From Candidatus Peregrinibacteria bacterium (GTDB lineage: Bacteria > Patescibacteriota > Gracilibacteria > UBA1369 > LOWO2-01-FULL-3): a DNA stretch of 5,601 nucleotides. Position 1 is the stretch's first letter, and each line of letters begins with the position of its first letter. The notes below the pieces were generated by a model. It did not search any database, had not been told where the DNA came from, and worked only from the letters and a program-made list of their open reading frames with translations. The stretch is from NCBI GenBank assembly GCA_016214225.1, contig JACROX010000072.1, positions 1 to 5,601 of the forward strand. The letters run 5' to 3'. Below, in pieces: positions 1-5,589 of the stretch. The position numbers were made by a program, and so were the translations under genes.

Positions 1-22
1 AAAAAACAAAGAGATAAATACT

Positions 23-40
23 GTCAAGTTATAGTTTGAC
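23..40. repeat. Inverted repeat GTCAA-N8-TTGAC over the GH16 -35 box
   Basis: The arms GTCAA (23-27) and TTGAC (36-40) are perfect 5-bp complements separated by 8 nt, and the right arm is the -35 hexamer. A similar pair of arms lies at the second promoter in this window (1911-1924). It could be an operator, but short arms that contain the -35 consensus can arise by chance. Confidence 0.25.
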
Positions 41-63
41 TAAAAAAAAACTTCATATACAAT
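36..63 (+). promoter_or_regulatory. Predicted sigma70-type promoter of the GH16 gene
   Basis: TTGACT at 36-41 (5 of 6 to the -35 consensus) and TACAAT at 58-63 (5 of 6 to the -10 consensus) are separated by 16 nt that include an A-tract. The expected transcription start is near 70, directly at the ATG at 71, so the mRNA would be leaderless or nearly so. This agrees with the lack of a Shine-Dalgarno sequence. Found by eye; no transcription data. Confidence 0.5.
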
Positions 64-70
64 AAACAGC

Positions 71-1045
71 ATGAAAATAAAACCATCAAAATCTATCGCG
101 ATAATATCGGCTCTGGCGCTATTTCTTTCTATTCAAACAACCGCGTCGGCCGCAACTCTTAATTTTTCAGGGTACAACTGGACACTGAAATCCGGACATT
201 ACGCGCCCGGTCCAAATTACTGGAACAACAACGAAGCAAGCATATTTATAGATACAAATAATTACCTCCATCTCAAAGTAACAAAAGTAAACAACATATG
301 GAATTCATTGGAATTATATCTTCAAAATTCTCTCGGATATGGAACTTATGAATTTGAAACGGACAGCCGAGTGGATTTAATGGATAAAAATCTCGTTCTC
401 GGATTATTTTTATATCAAGACGACACGCACGAACTGGACATAGAAATGAGCAATTGGAAAACTCCCGGAGATCCAAATCTGCATTACTCGGTACAGCCTT
501 ACAATATAACTCCGGACAAAAACACTCATAACACATATCTGACTTTGGAGGATAAACCTTCAACATACAAAATCGACTGGCGGCCGGACGGCATAACTTA
601 CAGCACATGGCAAAATGGAAACCAGATAAACAGTTGGACATATACGGGATCTGATAATTTCGCGCCCGGAGGCGAAACAGTACACATGAATTTATGGATG
701 ATAGACGGAACTCCGCCATCAGATGGCATGGATAAAGAAGTTGTAATTAAAAAATTCACGTTTACCCCTTACGCGGCGCCGGCACCAGCTGAAATCTCTA
801 CGGTCACTTCTTCCACGTCTACAACAACACCACTCGACACAAGCACAACTATCACTCCAACAACAACCACTGACACAACCACAACACCTACCTCAACAAC
901 ATCAATCGACACGACCACAACTCCAACAACCAAAACAACAACTTCATCTCATTCCAACAAACTAAAAGATTTCCTTGCGCGATTCAAAAACTCACTCTCC
1001 GAATTAAGAATAAAAATAAAGAAGAATAAATCATCAAAAAACTAG
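71..1045 (+). CDS. Secreted GH16-family glycoside hydrolase (beta-glucanase-like) with Thr-rich linker and basic C-terminal tail
   Basis: The predicted product is exported and cleaves beta-1,3/1,4-linked glucans or related polysaccharides; the exact substrate cannot be read from the sequence. Residues 1-27 form a classic signal peptide (Lys-rich start, hydrophobic core IAIISALALFLSI, ASA|AT cleavage site). The catalytic region spans about 29-234 and carries the GH16 signature HELDIEMSNW, with E121 as expected nucleophile, D123 as helper and E125 as general acid/base. Trp- and Tyr-rich strands (YKIDWRPDGITY, MNLWM) fit the jelly-roll fold. Residues 241-293 are almost all Thr, Ser, Pro and Asp, a flexible and possibly glycosylated linker. 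The last ~29 residues are strongly basic (LRIKIKKNKSSKN), with no membrane helix or sorting motif. The ATG at 71 is chosen because it begins the signal peptide. The 3' end overlaps the convergent laccase-domain remnant by 12 bp. Confidence 0.88.
   Translation: MKIKPSKSIAIISALALFLSIQTTASAATLNFSGYNWTLKSGHYAPGPNYWNNNEASIFIDTNNYLHLKVTKVNNIWNSLELYLQNSLGYGTYEFETDSRVDLMDKNLVLGLFLYQDDTHELDIEMSNWKTPGDPNLHYSVQPYNITPDKNTHNTYLTLEDKPSTYKIDWRPDGITYSTWQNGNQINSWTYTGSDNFAPGGETVHMNLWMIDGTPPSDGMDKEVVIKKFTFTPYAAPAPAEISTVTSSTSTTTPLDTSTTITPTTTTDTTTTPTSTTSIDTTTTPTTKTTTSSHSNKLKDFLARFKNSLSELRIKIKKNKSSKN
820..945 (+). repeat. Degenerate ACA/ACC-rich repeat encoding the Thr-rich linker
   Basis: This low-complexity stretch is built from aca, acc, aca-act and cca codons and encodes runs of Thr broken by Pro, Ser and Asp. 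A longer unit can be seen at least twice, starting near the codons for LDT and IDT and running into TTxTPTT. The copies are imperfect, which suggests old expansion and drift rather than a recent tandem duplication. Confidence 0.6.
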
Positions 1046-1285
1046 AACAGCATTTTTTGATTCATACCCTCTGTCCTTGGCGGTTCCCGAACTTTCTCTC
1101 AAACCGGAAAAATATGTTCCAAATCTATCGGGCTGACTCATAACCTCAGAGACAAGCCCATGACAGCTTGTACACAGTCCTTCAACCTCAATATCCCTAA
1201 CTCCCATTTTACAGGCCTGTCTTACGGCAACTAACGGAACATCTATTCCGATACCACCTATTCGCGGAGGATTTTTAATATGCGA
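1034..1285 (-). pseudogene. C-terminal part of the laccase-domain gene, in the -1 frame
   Basis: Reading the minus strand from 1285 to the TGA at 1034-1036 gives 83 codons without a stop. The product contains GIDVPLVAVRQACKMGVRDI, then EVEGLCTSCH, FGTYFSGLRESSG, KDRGY and NAVLVF. This matches the normal end of YfiH-type proteins (hxDlxxanrxqLxxxGVxxI, CT, fFSxRr, tGR, hydrophobic end). It has no plausible start of its own. The two frames overlap only at 1258-1285, which includes an A5 run on the coding strand (1272-1276 as T5). One extra A there would join them into a product of about 276 residues, close to family length. The last 12 bp overlap the GH16 coding end. Confidence 0.7.
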
Positions 1286-1863
1286 TCAAGCCCAAAACAG
1301 CACGCCTGCGCCGCTTCACCAATCACTAGCCTAAGATCTCTGGGACTAAACTTTTTACCAACACTTCTCTCGGTAAAATAATTGATAGCATTTTCAACAA
1401 TTGAATCCCCACCCGAACTATCAACATTATCCAAACCACAATTAAGAACGGCCAATTCTCCATTTGGAGCAAAAATTTTAGCGACACCCGCATCGGCCGT
1501 CATCATAAGAATAGCCACTTTTTGCATAGCTTCATCGGTGGTGTTAATAATAACACCGTCACAATACTCATCAGGCTCATAAAATCTATCGACAAGAGAT
1601 CTTACCCCCCCCCATTCAGCAAAAGCCCTACCCGGCCTGCAAGAAGAATCGAAATCATAAAGATGAGTTACTTTAGTACCTCTTCCCAAGCATGGAGCCG
1701 CAATACATGATCTGTCAGAAGCGAGAATAAGTCTATCAATCTGGCAGCCAAAGCTTGGATCCGTAGCCATGGGATTCACAATCCCAAAATCGGTTCCAGT
1801 ATGGCGAACATGGACACGATTATCAAAGATATCAACACTTTTTACAATCCCGCGACCATCCAT
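1258..1863 (-). CDS. Degenerate laccase-domain (YfiH/YlmD-like) protein, main open frame, frameshifted before its C-terminus
   Basis: The 201-residue frame matches by eye the core of the laccase-domain family (bacterial YfiH/YlmD, human LACC1/FAMIN; purine-nucleoside or polyphenol-oxidising enzymes). Landmarks in order are GRGTKVTHL near 60 (family QVHGxxV), CDGVIINT near 101 (ADaxvtNT), MMTADAGVAKIF near 120 (lTADCxPvll), ELAVLNCGL near 136 (vaavHAGW) and IGEAAQACCFGL near 181 (iGPaIgxccYeVG). The three usual metal ligands appear replaced: His to Arg61, Cys to Ala125, His to Asn141, so classical catalysis is doubtful. The frame stops at TAG 1258-1260, about 75-80 residues short, and the missing part follows in the -1 frame. 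ATG 1863 is chosen; TTG 1875 is an in-frame alternative with no better ribosome site. A strong promoter lies upstream. It may be a pseudogene, a pseudoenzyme or an assembly error. Confidence 0.68.
   Translation of the reverse strand: MDGRGIVKSVDIFDNRVHVRHTGTDFGIVNPMATDPSFGCQIDRLILASDRSCIAAPCLGRGTKVTHLYDFDSSCRPGRAFAEWGGVRSLVDRFYEPDEYCDGVIINTTDEAMQKVAILMMTADAGVAKIFAPNGELAVLNCGLDNVDSSGGDSIVENAINYFTERSVGKKFSPRDLRLVIGEAAQACCFGLDRILKILRE
1605..1613 (-). repeat. Nine-base homopolymer (G9 on the coding strand) inside the laccase-domain gene
   Basis: Nine consecutive C on the + strand encode W-G-G-V (TGG GGG GGG GTA). Family-like sequence lies in the same frame on both sides, so nine is the in-frame count. 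Such a G-tract stands out in this AT-rich DNA and is of the kind that slips during replication in phase-variable genes. It is also a common place for sequencing errors. Confidence 0.6.
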
Positions 1864-1896
1864 ATATAAATTCAAGTAAACAAATAACGGAGCATA

Positions 1897-1924
1897 ATTA
1901 TAGTTAATTGTTGACGTTTGTCAA
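1897..1924 (-). promoter_or_regulatory. Near-consensus sigma70-type promoter of the laccase-domain gene
   Basis: On the minus strand a perfect TTGACA (1924-1919) is followed by 16 nt and a perfect TATAAT (1902-1897). The expected start of transcription is near 1890, giving an untranslated leader of about 27 nt to ATG 1863 or 15 nt to TTG 1875. The -35 box overlaps the TGA stop of the upstream methyltransferase gene, so the two genes need not share a transcript. This is the best promoter match in the window. Confidence 0.65.
1911..1924. repeat. Inverted repeat TTGAC-GTTT-GTCAA over the -35 box
   Basis: Perfect 5-bp arms with a 4-nt spacer cover the -35 hexamer and the end of the methyltransferase gene. 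It could be a small operator or a weak hairpin. No U-tract follows, so it is not a convincing terminator. Confidence 0.3.
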
Positions 1925-2604
1925 TAAGCCGTTATAAACCCCATCCTCTTGTCATAAAAAGAAGGCACGACTGAAACTTCATATCTGTTTTTCTTTAACA
2001 AATTAATTATAAAGTCCTTTTTCATCTCGGGAGAAAATTCATGATATTCAATATAAAAAACTTTCACAAAAGAAAACCATTCACGTTTAAAATTCTCAAA
2101 AATACTAAATTCCGATCCCTCACAATCCATTTTAACCAAACTAAAAAATTTATATCCACCTTTAACGAAGAACCTTTCAATAAGACTTCCAAAATCGACA
2201 CAATTAACTTTTTTCGAATTTTCTTCTCTTAAAACAAAGGAATTATTATGGGAATCTTTGGAAATATAAAGATCGCGCACGCCGCTAACGCCATATACTG
2301 CAAGATTTTTAGCTATAACATTTTTAATGCTATTCAATTTCAAGTTTTCTTTTAAAGTTTTAAAATTTTCCTCTTCCGGCTCAAAAGCAAATACCCGCGC
2401 GCTTGGATTCAACACAGACGCGTATATCGAAAAACATCCTATATGAGCCCCTATATCAACAATAGGACAATCGGCTTTTTTAATAACATCATCCAAAATT
2501 TTATAATCTCTATCAACAAAAATTTCTTCAAAAACGGAATGATCGGCATCCGAACGAATTTCAATTTCCAAAGATTTTCCAAAAAGTTTTACATTTTTGA
2601 CCAT
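1921..2604 (-). CDS. FkbM-family SAM-dependent methyltransferase
   Basis: This 227-residue class I methyltransferase probably methylates a hydroxyl of a sugar or other small moiety; FkbM-family genes often occur with surface glycan or natural-product genes, but the substrate here is unknown. The SAM-binding motif I is VDIGAHIGCFSIYA (about 49-62), followed by the acidic strand-2 motif VFAFEPEEEN (71-80) and the NV..NLAV strand (about 95-103). The family's late motif VKMDCEGSEFSIFE lies at 157-170, and FYIEYHEF follows near 183-190. The length is normal for the family, with no signal peptide or membrane segment, so it is cytoplasmic. The ATG at 2604 starts just before the first beta strand and has no Shine-Dalgarno sequence. 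It diverges from the SLH gene across a GC-rich spacer, and its stop codon lies in the next gene's promoter. Confidence 0.9.
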   Translation of the reverse strand: MVKNVKLFGKSLEIEIRSDADHSVFEEIFVDRDYKILDDVIKKADCPIVDIGAHIGCFSIYASVLNPSARVFAFEPEEENFKTLKENLKLNSIKNVIAKNLAVYGVSGVRDLYISKDSHNNSFVLREENSKKVNCVDFGSLIERFFVKGGYKFFSLVKMDCEGSEFSIFENFKREWFSFVKVFYIEYHEFSPEMKKDFIINLLKKNRYEVSVVPSFYDKRMGFITAY

Positions 2605-2620
2605 AGTACTATAGAATATA

Positions 2621-2678
2621 GGGAGCTCACCCGGCCAAGGCGGGGTTCGCGACTAAAGCTAGCACGCCTCCCGCGCGC
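2621..2678. other. GC-rich intergenic island with inverted repeats, possible repeated or mobile element
   Basis: This ~58-bp block is about 70% GC and has sharp edges against AT-rich flanks. It lies between two divergent genes. It begins with GGGAG (2621-2625) and contains the complement CTCCC (2668-2672). Inside are the palindromes GAGCTC and GCTAGC, an imperfect hairpin at 2629-2646, and a terminal CGCGCGC. No tRNA fold or known attachment site is recognised. Composition and structure suggest an extragenic repeat, structured RNA segment or insertion scar, but one window cannot show whether it is multicopy. Confidence 0.5.
2629..2646. repeat. Imperfect inverted repeat (ACCCGGCC-AA-GGCGGGGT)
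   Basis: The two 8-nt arms pair at seven of eight positions; the only mismatch is G2633 against G2642. The centre is AA, so an RNA hairpin would need to open the innermost pair. No T-run follows on either strand, so an intrinsic terminator is unlikely. Confidence 0.5.
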
Positions 2679-2712
2679 TTAAAAGATGAAATTATAAGAA
2701 TTCAAATTTCAA

Positions 2713-3501
2713 ATGAAAAATGTCAAAATAATTTCAATAATAAACGGATACCTGGATGACACTTTCAAGCCGGACTCAAAAATAAACAAGGTTGAGGCCC
2801 TCAAAATAATAGGAGAAAGCCTTAAATGGGACATCAAAGAAACGGCAAAATCACAAACGGCATTCACGGACATAGAAGAAAAAGAATGGTACGCGCCATA
2901 TATAAAATACGCGGAAAATAAAAAACTCATTCCTGAACAAGAAAATATTTTTTCTCCGAATGAAAATATAACACGAGGGGAAACGGCGGAAATTTTATAC
3001 AGAAGTATAGCTCTAAAACAAATTCCGTTAAAAATTAAAACCAATCAAACAAAATCGGAAACATTACAAATATCTCCGGAGATTACCATATCGGCAAAAT
3101 GGGAAGATAAAAAAACCGATCTGGACGCGCATTTTCTTGGGAAAAACGAGGAAATATATTTCATCCACAGATTAAGCAACAATCAGAAAATTTTACTAAA
3201 CAGCAGTTCATCGCAGAATCCGCTTGAGGAAGAAATGATTATTAAAGAATTGCCGAAAGGCGAAAATACATATTTTCTACACTACTATTCGGGCAAAAAA
3301 ACTTTCGCGTCATCAAAAACAACAGTGGAAATTTATGATAAAAACGGACTTGCGAAAATATATGCCCCTCCCGACTCAAAAGGAGAAATTTGGGAAGTAT
3401 TCTCAATAAATGGAAAAGGCGAAATCACGGAGATAAACAAAATAGAAACGTGCGAAGAAAGCGAACTCTCAACGGCAATCTGTTCACGCCCACTTAATTG
3501 A
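2713..3501 (+). CDS. SLH-domain protein fragment with YfaP-like C-terminal beta domain; N-terminus apparently lost
   Basis: SLH repeats bind secondary cell-wall polymers or the cell envelope. The product begins in the middle of the first repeat (NGYLDDTFKPDSKINKVEAL, residues 11-30). A full second repeat follows from AFTDIEEKEWYAPYIKYAE (50-68) to the ITRGETAEILYRS part (86-98). After a Lys/Thr/Ser linker, residues 120-235 look like a beta-sandwich resembling YfaP/DUF2135 (ITISAKWEDKKTDLDAHF, then alternating strands ending in the EIWEVFSINGKG segment). There is no signal peptide and no in-frame extension: a TAA lies at 2695-2697. Exported SLH proteins need a leader, so this is probably a 5'-truncated gene or pseudogene beside the GC-rich island. 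A TATAAG at 2693-2698 could serve as a weak -10 box. The last 18 bp overlap the convergent redoxin gene, and the Cys-containing tail (TCEESELSTAICSRPLN) may not be native. The beta-domain call is weaker than the SLH call. Confidence 0.72.
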   Translation: MKNVKIISIINGYLDDTFKPDSKINKVEALKIIGESLKWDIKETAKSQTAFTDIEEKEWYAPYIKYAENKKLIPEQENIFSPNENITRGETAEILYRSIALKQIPLKIKTNQTKSETLQISPEITISAKWEDKKTDLDAHFLGKNEEIYFIHRLSNNQKILLNSSSSQNPLEEEMIIKELPKGENTYFLHYYSGKKTFASSKTTVEIYDKNGLAKIYAPPDSKGEIWEVFSINGKGEITEINKIETCEESELSTAICSRPLN

Positions 3502-4032
3502 ACAACCCATCGAAGGTTTAACCTCTTCACAATATTTTTCGCCCATCAAAAGACAATCAATCGCCTCTTTTAATTCTCTTTTCGTAACTTTATCAGGCTC
3601 CTTCCAATTATCATCAATTCGCCCATGATAAAAAAGCCCCCTATGTTCGTCATACGCAAAAATATCAGGCGTACACTCGGCGCCATAAGCCTTCGCGACA
3701 TTTTGCGTTTCATCCAATAAATAAGGGAAATTCATTCCATACCACTCATAATGTTTTTTCATATTGGGCAAAGTTTCTTCCGGATATTGCGGATTAAAAT
3801 TTGAATTTATACCTACAAGCTGAACTCCGCGTCCAATAAATTCCATCTGCAACTCAACAAGTCTTTTCCAGACAGCCTGAACATAAGGACAATGATTGCA
3901 CATAAAAACAACAACCAAAACTTTCGCGGAACTAAAATCATCCAAGGAATATTTTTCCAAGTCAACTCCTGTCAAATTAAAATCGGGAGCCTTCGTTCCA
4001 TCAGCAATCTTTTTAGATTCAAGCAAGGTCAT
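3484..4032 (-). CDS. Thioredoxin-fold protein (redoxin/AhpC-TSA-like) with CNHC motif
   Basis: This 182-residue redoxin-family protein probably acts in cytoplasmic thiol-disulfide exchange or peroxide reduction. Family features in order are the N-terminal APDFNLTGVD (15-24), the strand and active-site loop VLVVVFMCNHCPYVQAVW (38-55) with C45 and C48 as a CxxC pair, VQLVGINSN (70-78), FPYLLDETQNVAKAYGA (102-118), and CTPDIFAYD (120-128) with P122 as the expected cis-proline. The C-terminal GCSIKW matches the usual end of this thioredoxin-family group as I recall it. No signal peptide is seen. The ATG at 4032 gives a normal family length. It follows glutamine synthetase by 33 nt on the same strand, so the two are probably co-transcribed. 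Its end overlaps the convergent SLH gene by 18 bp. The natural oxidant or partner is unknown. Confidence 0.87.
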   Translation of the reverse strand: MTLLESKKIADGTKAPDFNLTGVDLEKYSLDDFSSAKVLVVVFMCNHCPYVQAVWKRLVELQMEFIGRGVQLVGINSNFNPQYPEETLPNMKKHYEWYGMNFPYLLDETQNVAKAYGAECTPDIFAYDEHRGLFYHGRIDDNWKEPDKVTKRELKEAIDCLLMGEKYCEEVKPSMGCSIKWA

Positions 4033-4065
4033 AAAAACCGGTTACAAATTTAAGATACCAGATAA

Positions 4066-5589
4066 TTAAAAATCCGCCCACAGCATCTGATTCGTAACCT
4101 CATGATGATATAAAATCTCTCCGATCTTAACTTTTGTACCAAGCCCCTTTGGCGATCTATCTGCGGCTTTTCTTTTCAATTCAGCATACTTTCTATGATT
4201 ATCCTTACCCATAATTTCTTTCATAAATTCACTCTTTTCAAAATAATCCAAAGCGGCATAAATATCGCCGGGAAGTTTTTTTACTTCACCGTAAACAAAT
4301 TCCTCCATCTTTTTTAATTCGGCATCGCTCGCGTCAATTCCTTTAAGACCGGCTTTAACAATGGAATATATACATAAATAAGGATTAACATCGGGCGCGA
4401 CAGTCCGAACTTCAACTCTCGCGCTCTTCTCATTTCCAATCGGGATTCTCACCATCGATCCCCTGTCAATAGCGGAAACTTTAATTTCATTCGGCGCCTC
4501 GAAATGAGGATCAAGCCTTCTGTAAGCATTAACACTTGAATTCATCACAAGACAAATGTCATTCGCGTAATACAAAACTCCGGCGATAAATCTATATGCT
4601 TCTTGAGACATAAAATACTTCCCCTCTTTATCATAAAATAAATTTTCCCCATTTTTTGAAAGAGAAATATTAGTATGCATTCCCGTTCCATTCAAATTTT
4701 GAATAGGTTTAGGCAAGAAACAAGCGGTAAATCCCATTGTTTTAGCGACTTGTTTCGCAAGAAGTTTATACATAAGAATTTGATCGGCGGTATCTATTCC
4801 AGTTGAATATCTGAAATTGAGTTCGAACTGGGAAGGCGCGACCTCCGGATGATCTTTTTCATTTTGAAAAGCGAGAGACCTTTGAACTTCAGCGAATTTA
4901 TCAATAAACTGCCTTAAAGCATCTTGAGGCAAGGCATTAAAATATCCACCTTTGGTAACAAGCTTAAACCCGACATTCTCGTCAAAATTCTGTTCCGCGT
5001 CCACCCCGTCAAACAAAAATCCCTCAATTTCAGGCGCGACATTGATCGTCATCTCTCTTTTTTCTTTAAGTTCAAGAGATAACTGAAGAAGTTTCGACCT
5101 GAAATCAGCGTCATACATACTCCCGTCTTTGTCGCACACATTCCCAAAAACAAGAATTTTCCCGACACCAAGCAAATCGGAAGGAAGCCATCTTGTAGTC
5201 GTCCAATCAATCTTAAGCCTTAAATCAGACTGATTTTGCGCCGTAAATCCATGAATGGAAGATCCGTCAAAAGTCAGATTATCTTCAGCTCCAATCAGAT
5301 AATTTTTATCATAATCCAAAGCATGAAATCTCCCTTCCAAGTCGGAAAAACAAACGGTAACAGCCTTAATCCCATTCTCTTCTTTTAAATATCCCAGAAA
5401 CTCATCTTTAATCTCATCGCTTGAAACTCCATCTGTTCTCGTCCTCTTCATTCCCAAATTTTTTTCTTCAAGTTCCGCGTAAGATAAATCCAAAAGATGA
5501 TGAGGAGTTTTCCATAATACGGCATCATAATCTCTCTCTCGTCCTGAAATTTCAGATTGCATAGAAACTTTTTTAACCAAACCATCCAC
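4066..5589 (-). CDS. glnA: Glutamine synthetase
   Basis: The enzyme makes glutamine from glutamate, ammonia and ATP in the cytoplasm. The beta-grasp domain covers about 60-150 and includes FDGSS (107-111). The catalytic domain has PEIEGFLFD (186-194; metal ligands E187 and E189), the PEVAPSQFELN segment (E249, E256), NGTGMHTNISL (300-310), the flap RRLDPHFEAPN with E364, RGSMVRIP and ARVEVRTVAPDVNPY. All main catalytic residues seem present. The second His of the usual GMHxH motif is Asn307, as in type II enzymes, and no adenylylation-site NLYDL motif is visible, so control by adenylylation is unlikely. The frame is 507 residues from GTG 5589 and is open to the window edge. The first ~46 residues (with PHHLLDLSYAELEEKNL) lie outside the usual domain. 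ATG 5451 would give a standard 461-residue enzyme. The redoxin gene follows 33 nt downstream. Confidence 0.93.
   Translation of the reverse strand: MDGLVKKVSMQSEISGRERDYDAVLWKTPHHLLDLSYAELEEKNLGMKRTRTDGVSSDEIKDEFLGYLKEENGIKAVTVCFSDLEGRFHALDYDKNYLIGAEDNLTFDGSSIHGFTAQNQSDLRLKIDWTTTRWLPSDLLGVGKILVFGNVCDKDGSMYDADFRSKLLQLSLELKEKREMTINVAPEIEGFLFDGVDAEQNFDENVGFKLVTKGGYFNALPQDALRQFIDKFAEVQRSLAFQNEKDHPEVAPSQFELNFRYSTGIDTADQILMYKLLAKQVAKTMGFTACFLPKPIQNLNGTGMHTNISLSKNGENLFYDKEGKYFMSQEAYRFIAGVLYYANDICLVMNSSVNAYRRLDPHFEAPNEIKVSAIDRGSMVRIPIGNEKSARVEVRTVAPDVNPYLCIYSIVKAGLKGIDASDAELKKMEEFVYGEVKKLPGDIYAALDYFEKSEFMKEIMGKDNHRKYAELKRKAADRSPKGLGTKVKIGEILYHHEVTNQMLWADF

Noticed and set aside
273..719. 148-codon open frame antisense to the GH16 gene
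   Set aside because: It lies wholly inside a well-supported gene on the other strand, has no family-like motif, and its Cys/Arg-rich composition is typical of an antisense shadow.
820..945. CRISPR-like or tandem repeat array
   Set aside because: The repetition is codon-level (Thr/Pro) within a continuous reading frame, with no fixed repeat length or unique spacers.
1921..1923. Recoded TGA (as Gly, known in some CPR lineages)
   Set aside because: The methyltransferase, SLH and redoxin frames end in TGA at or near their family's normal end, and no in-frame TGA interrupts a conserved domain.
1911..1924. Rho-independent terminator of the methyltransferase gene
   Set aside because: The stem has only 5 bp with low GC, no U-tract follows, and the site coincides with a strong -35 box.
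2635..2680. Possible tRNA, because of GGGGTTCGCGAC resembling a T-arm
   Set aside because: The T-loop position that should be A is C, no CCA or acceptor stem pairs, and no D or anticodon arm can be drawn on either strand.
2443..2682. 79-codon + strand frame ending in a basic Arg/Leu tail across the GC-rich island
   Set aside because: Most of it is antisense to the methyltransferase gene, and the tail is the translation of the GC-rich element. No start signal or domain supports it.
2709..3044. 111-codon minus-strand frame opposite the SLH gene
   Set aside because: The opposite strand encodes recognisable SLH repeats; the hydrophobic appearance of this frame is a shadow of Lys/Glu-rich codons.
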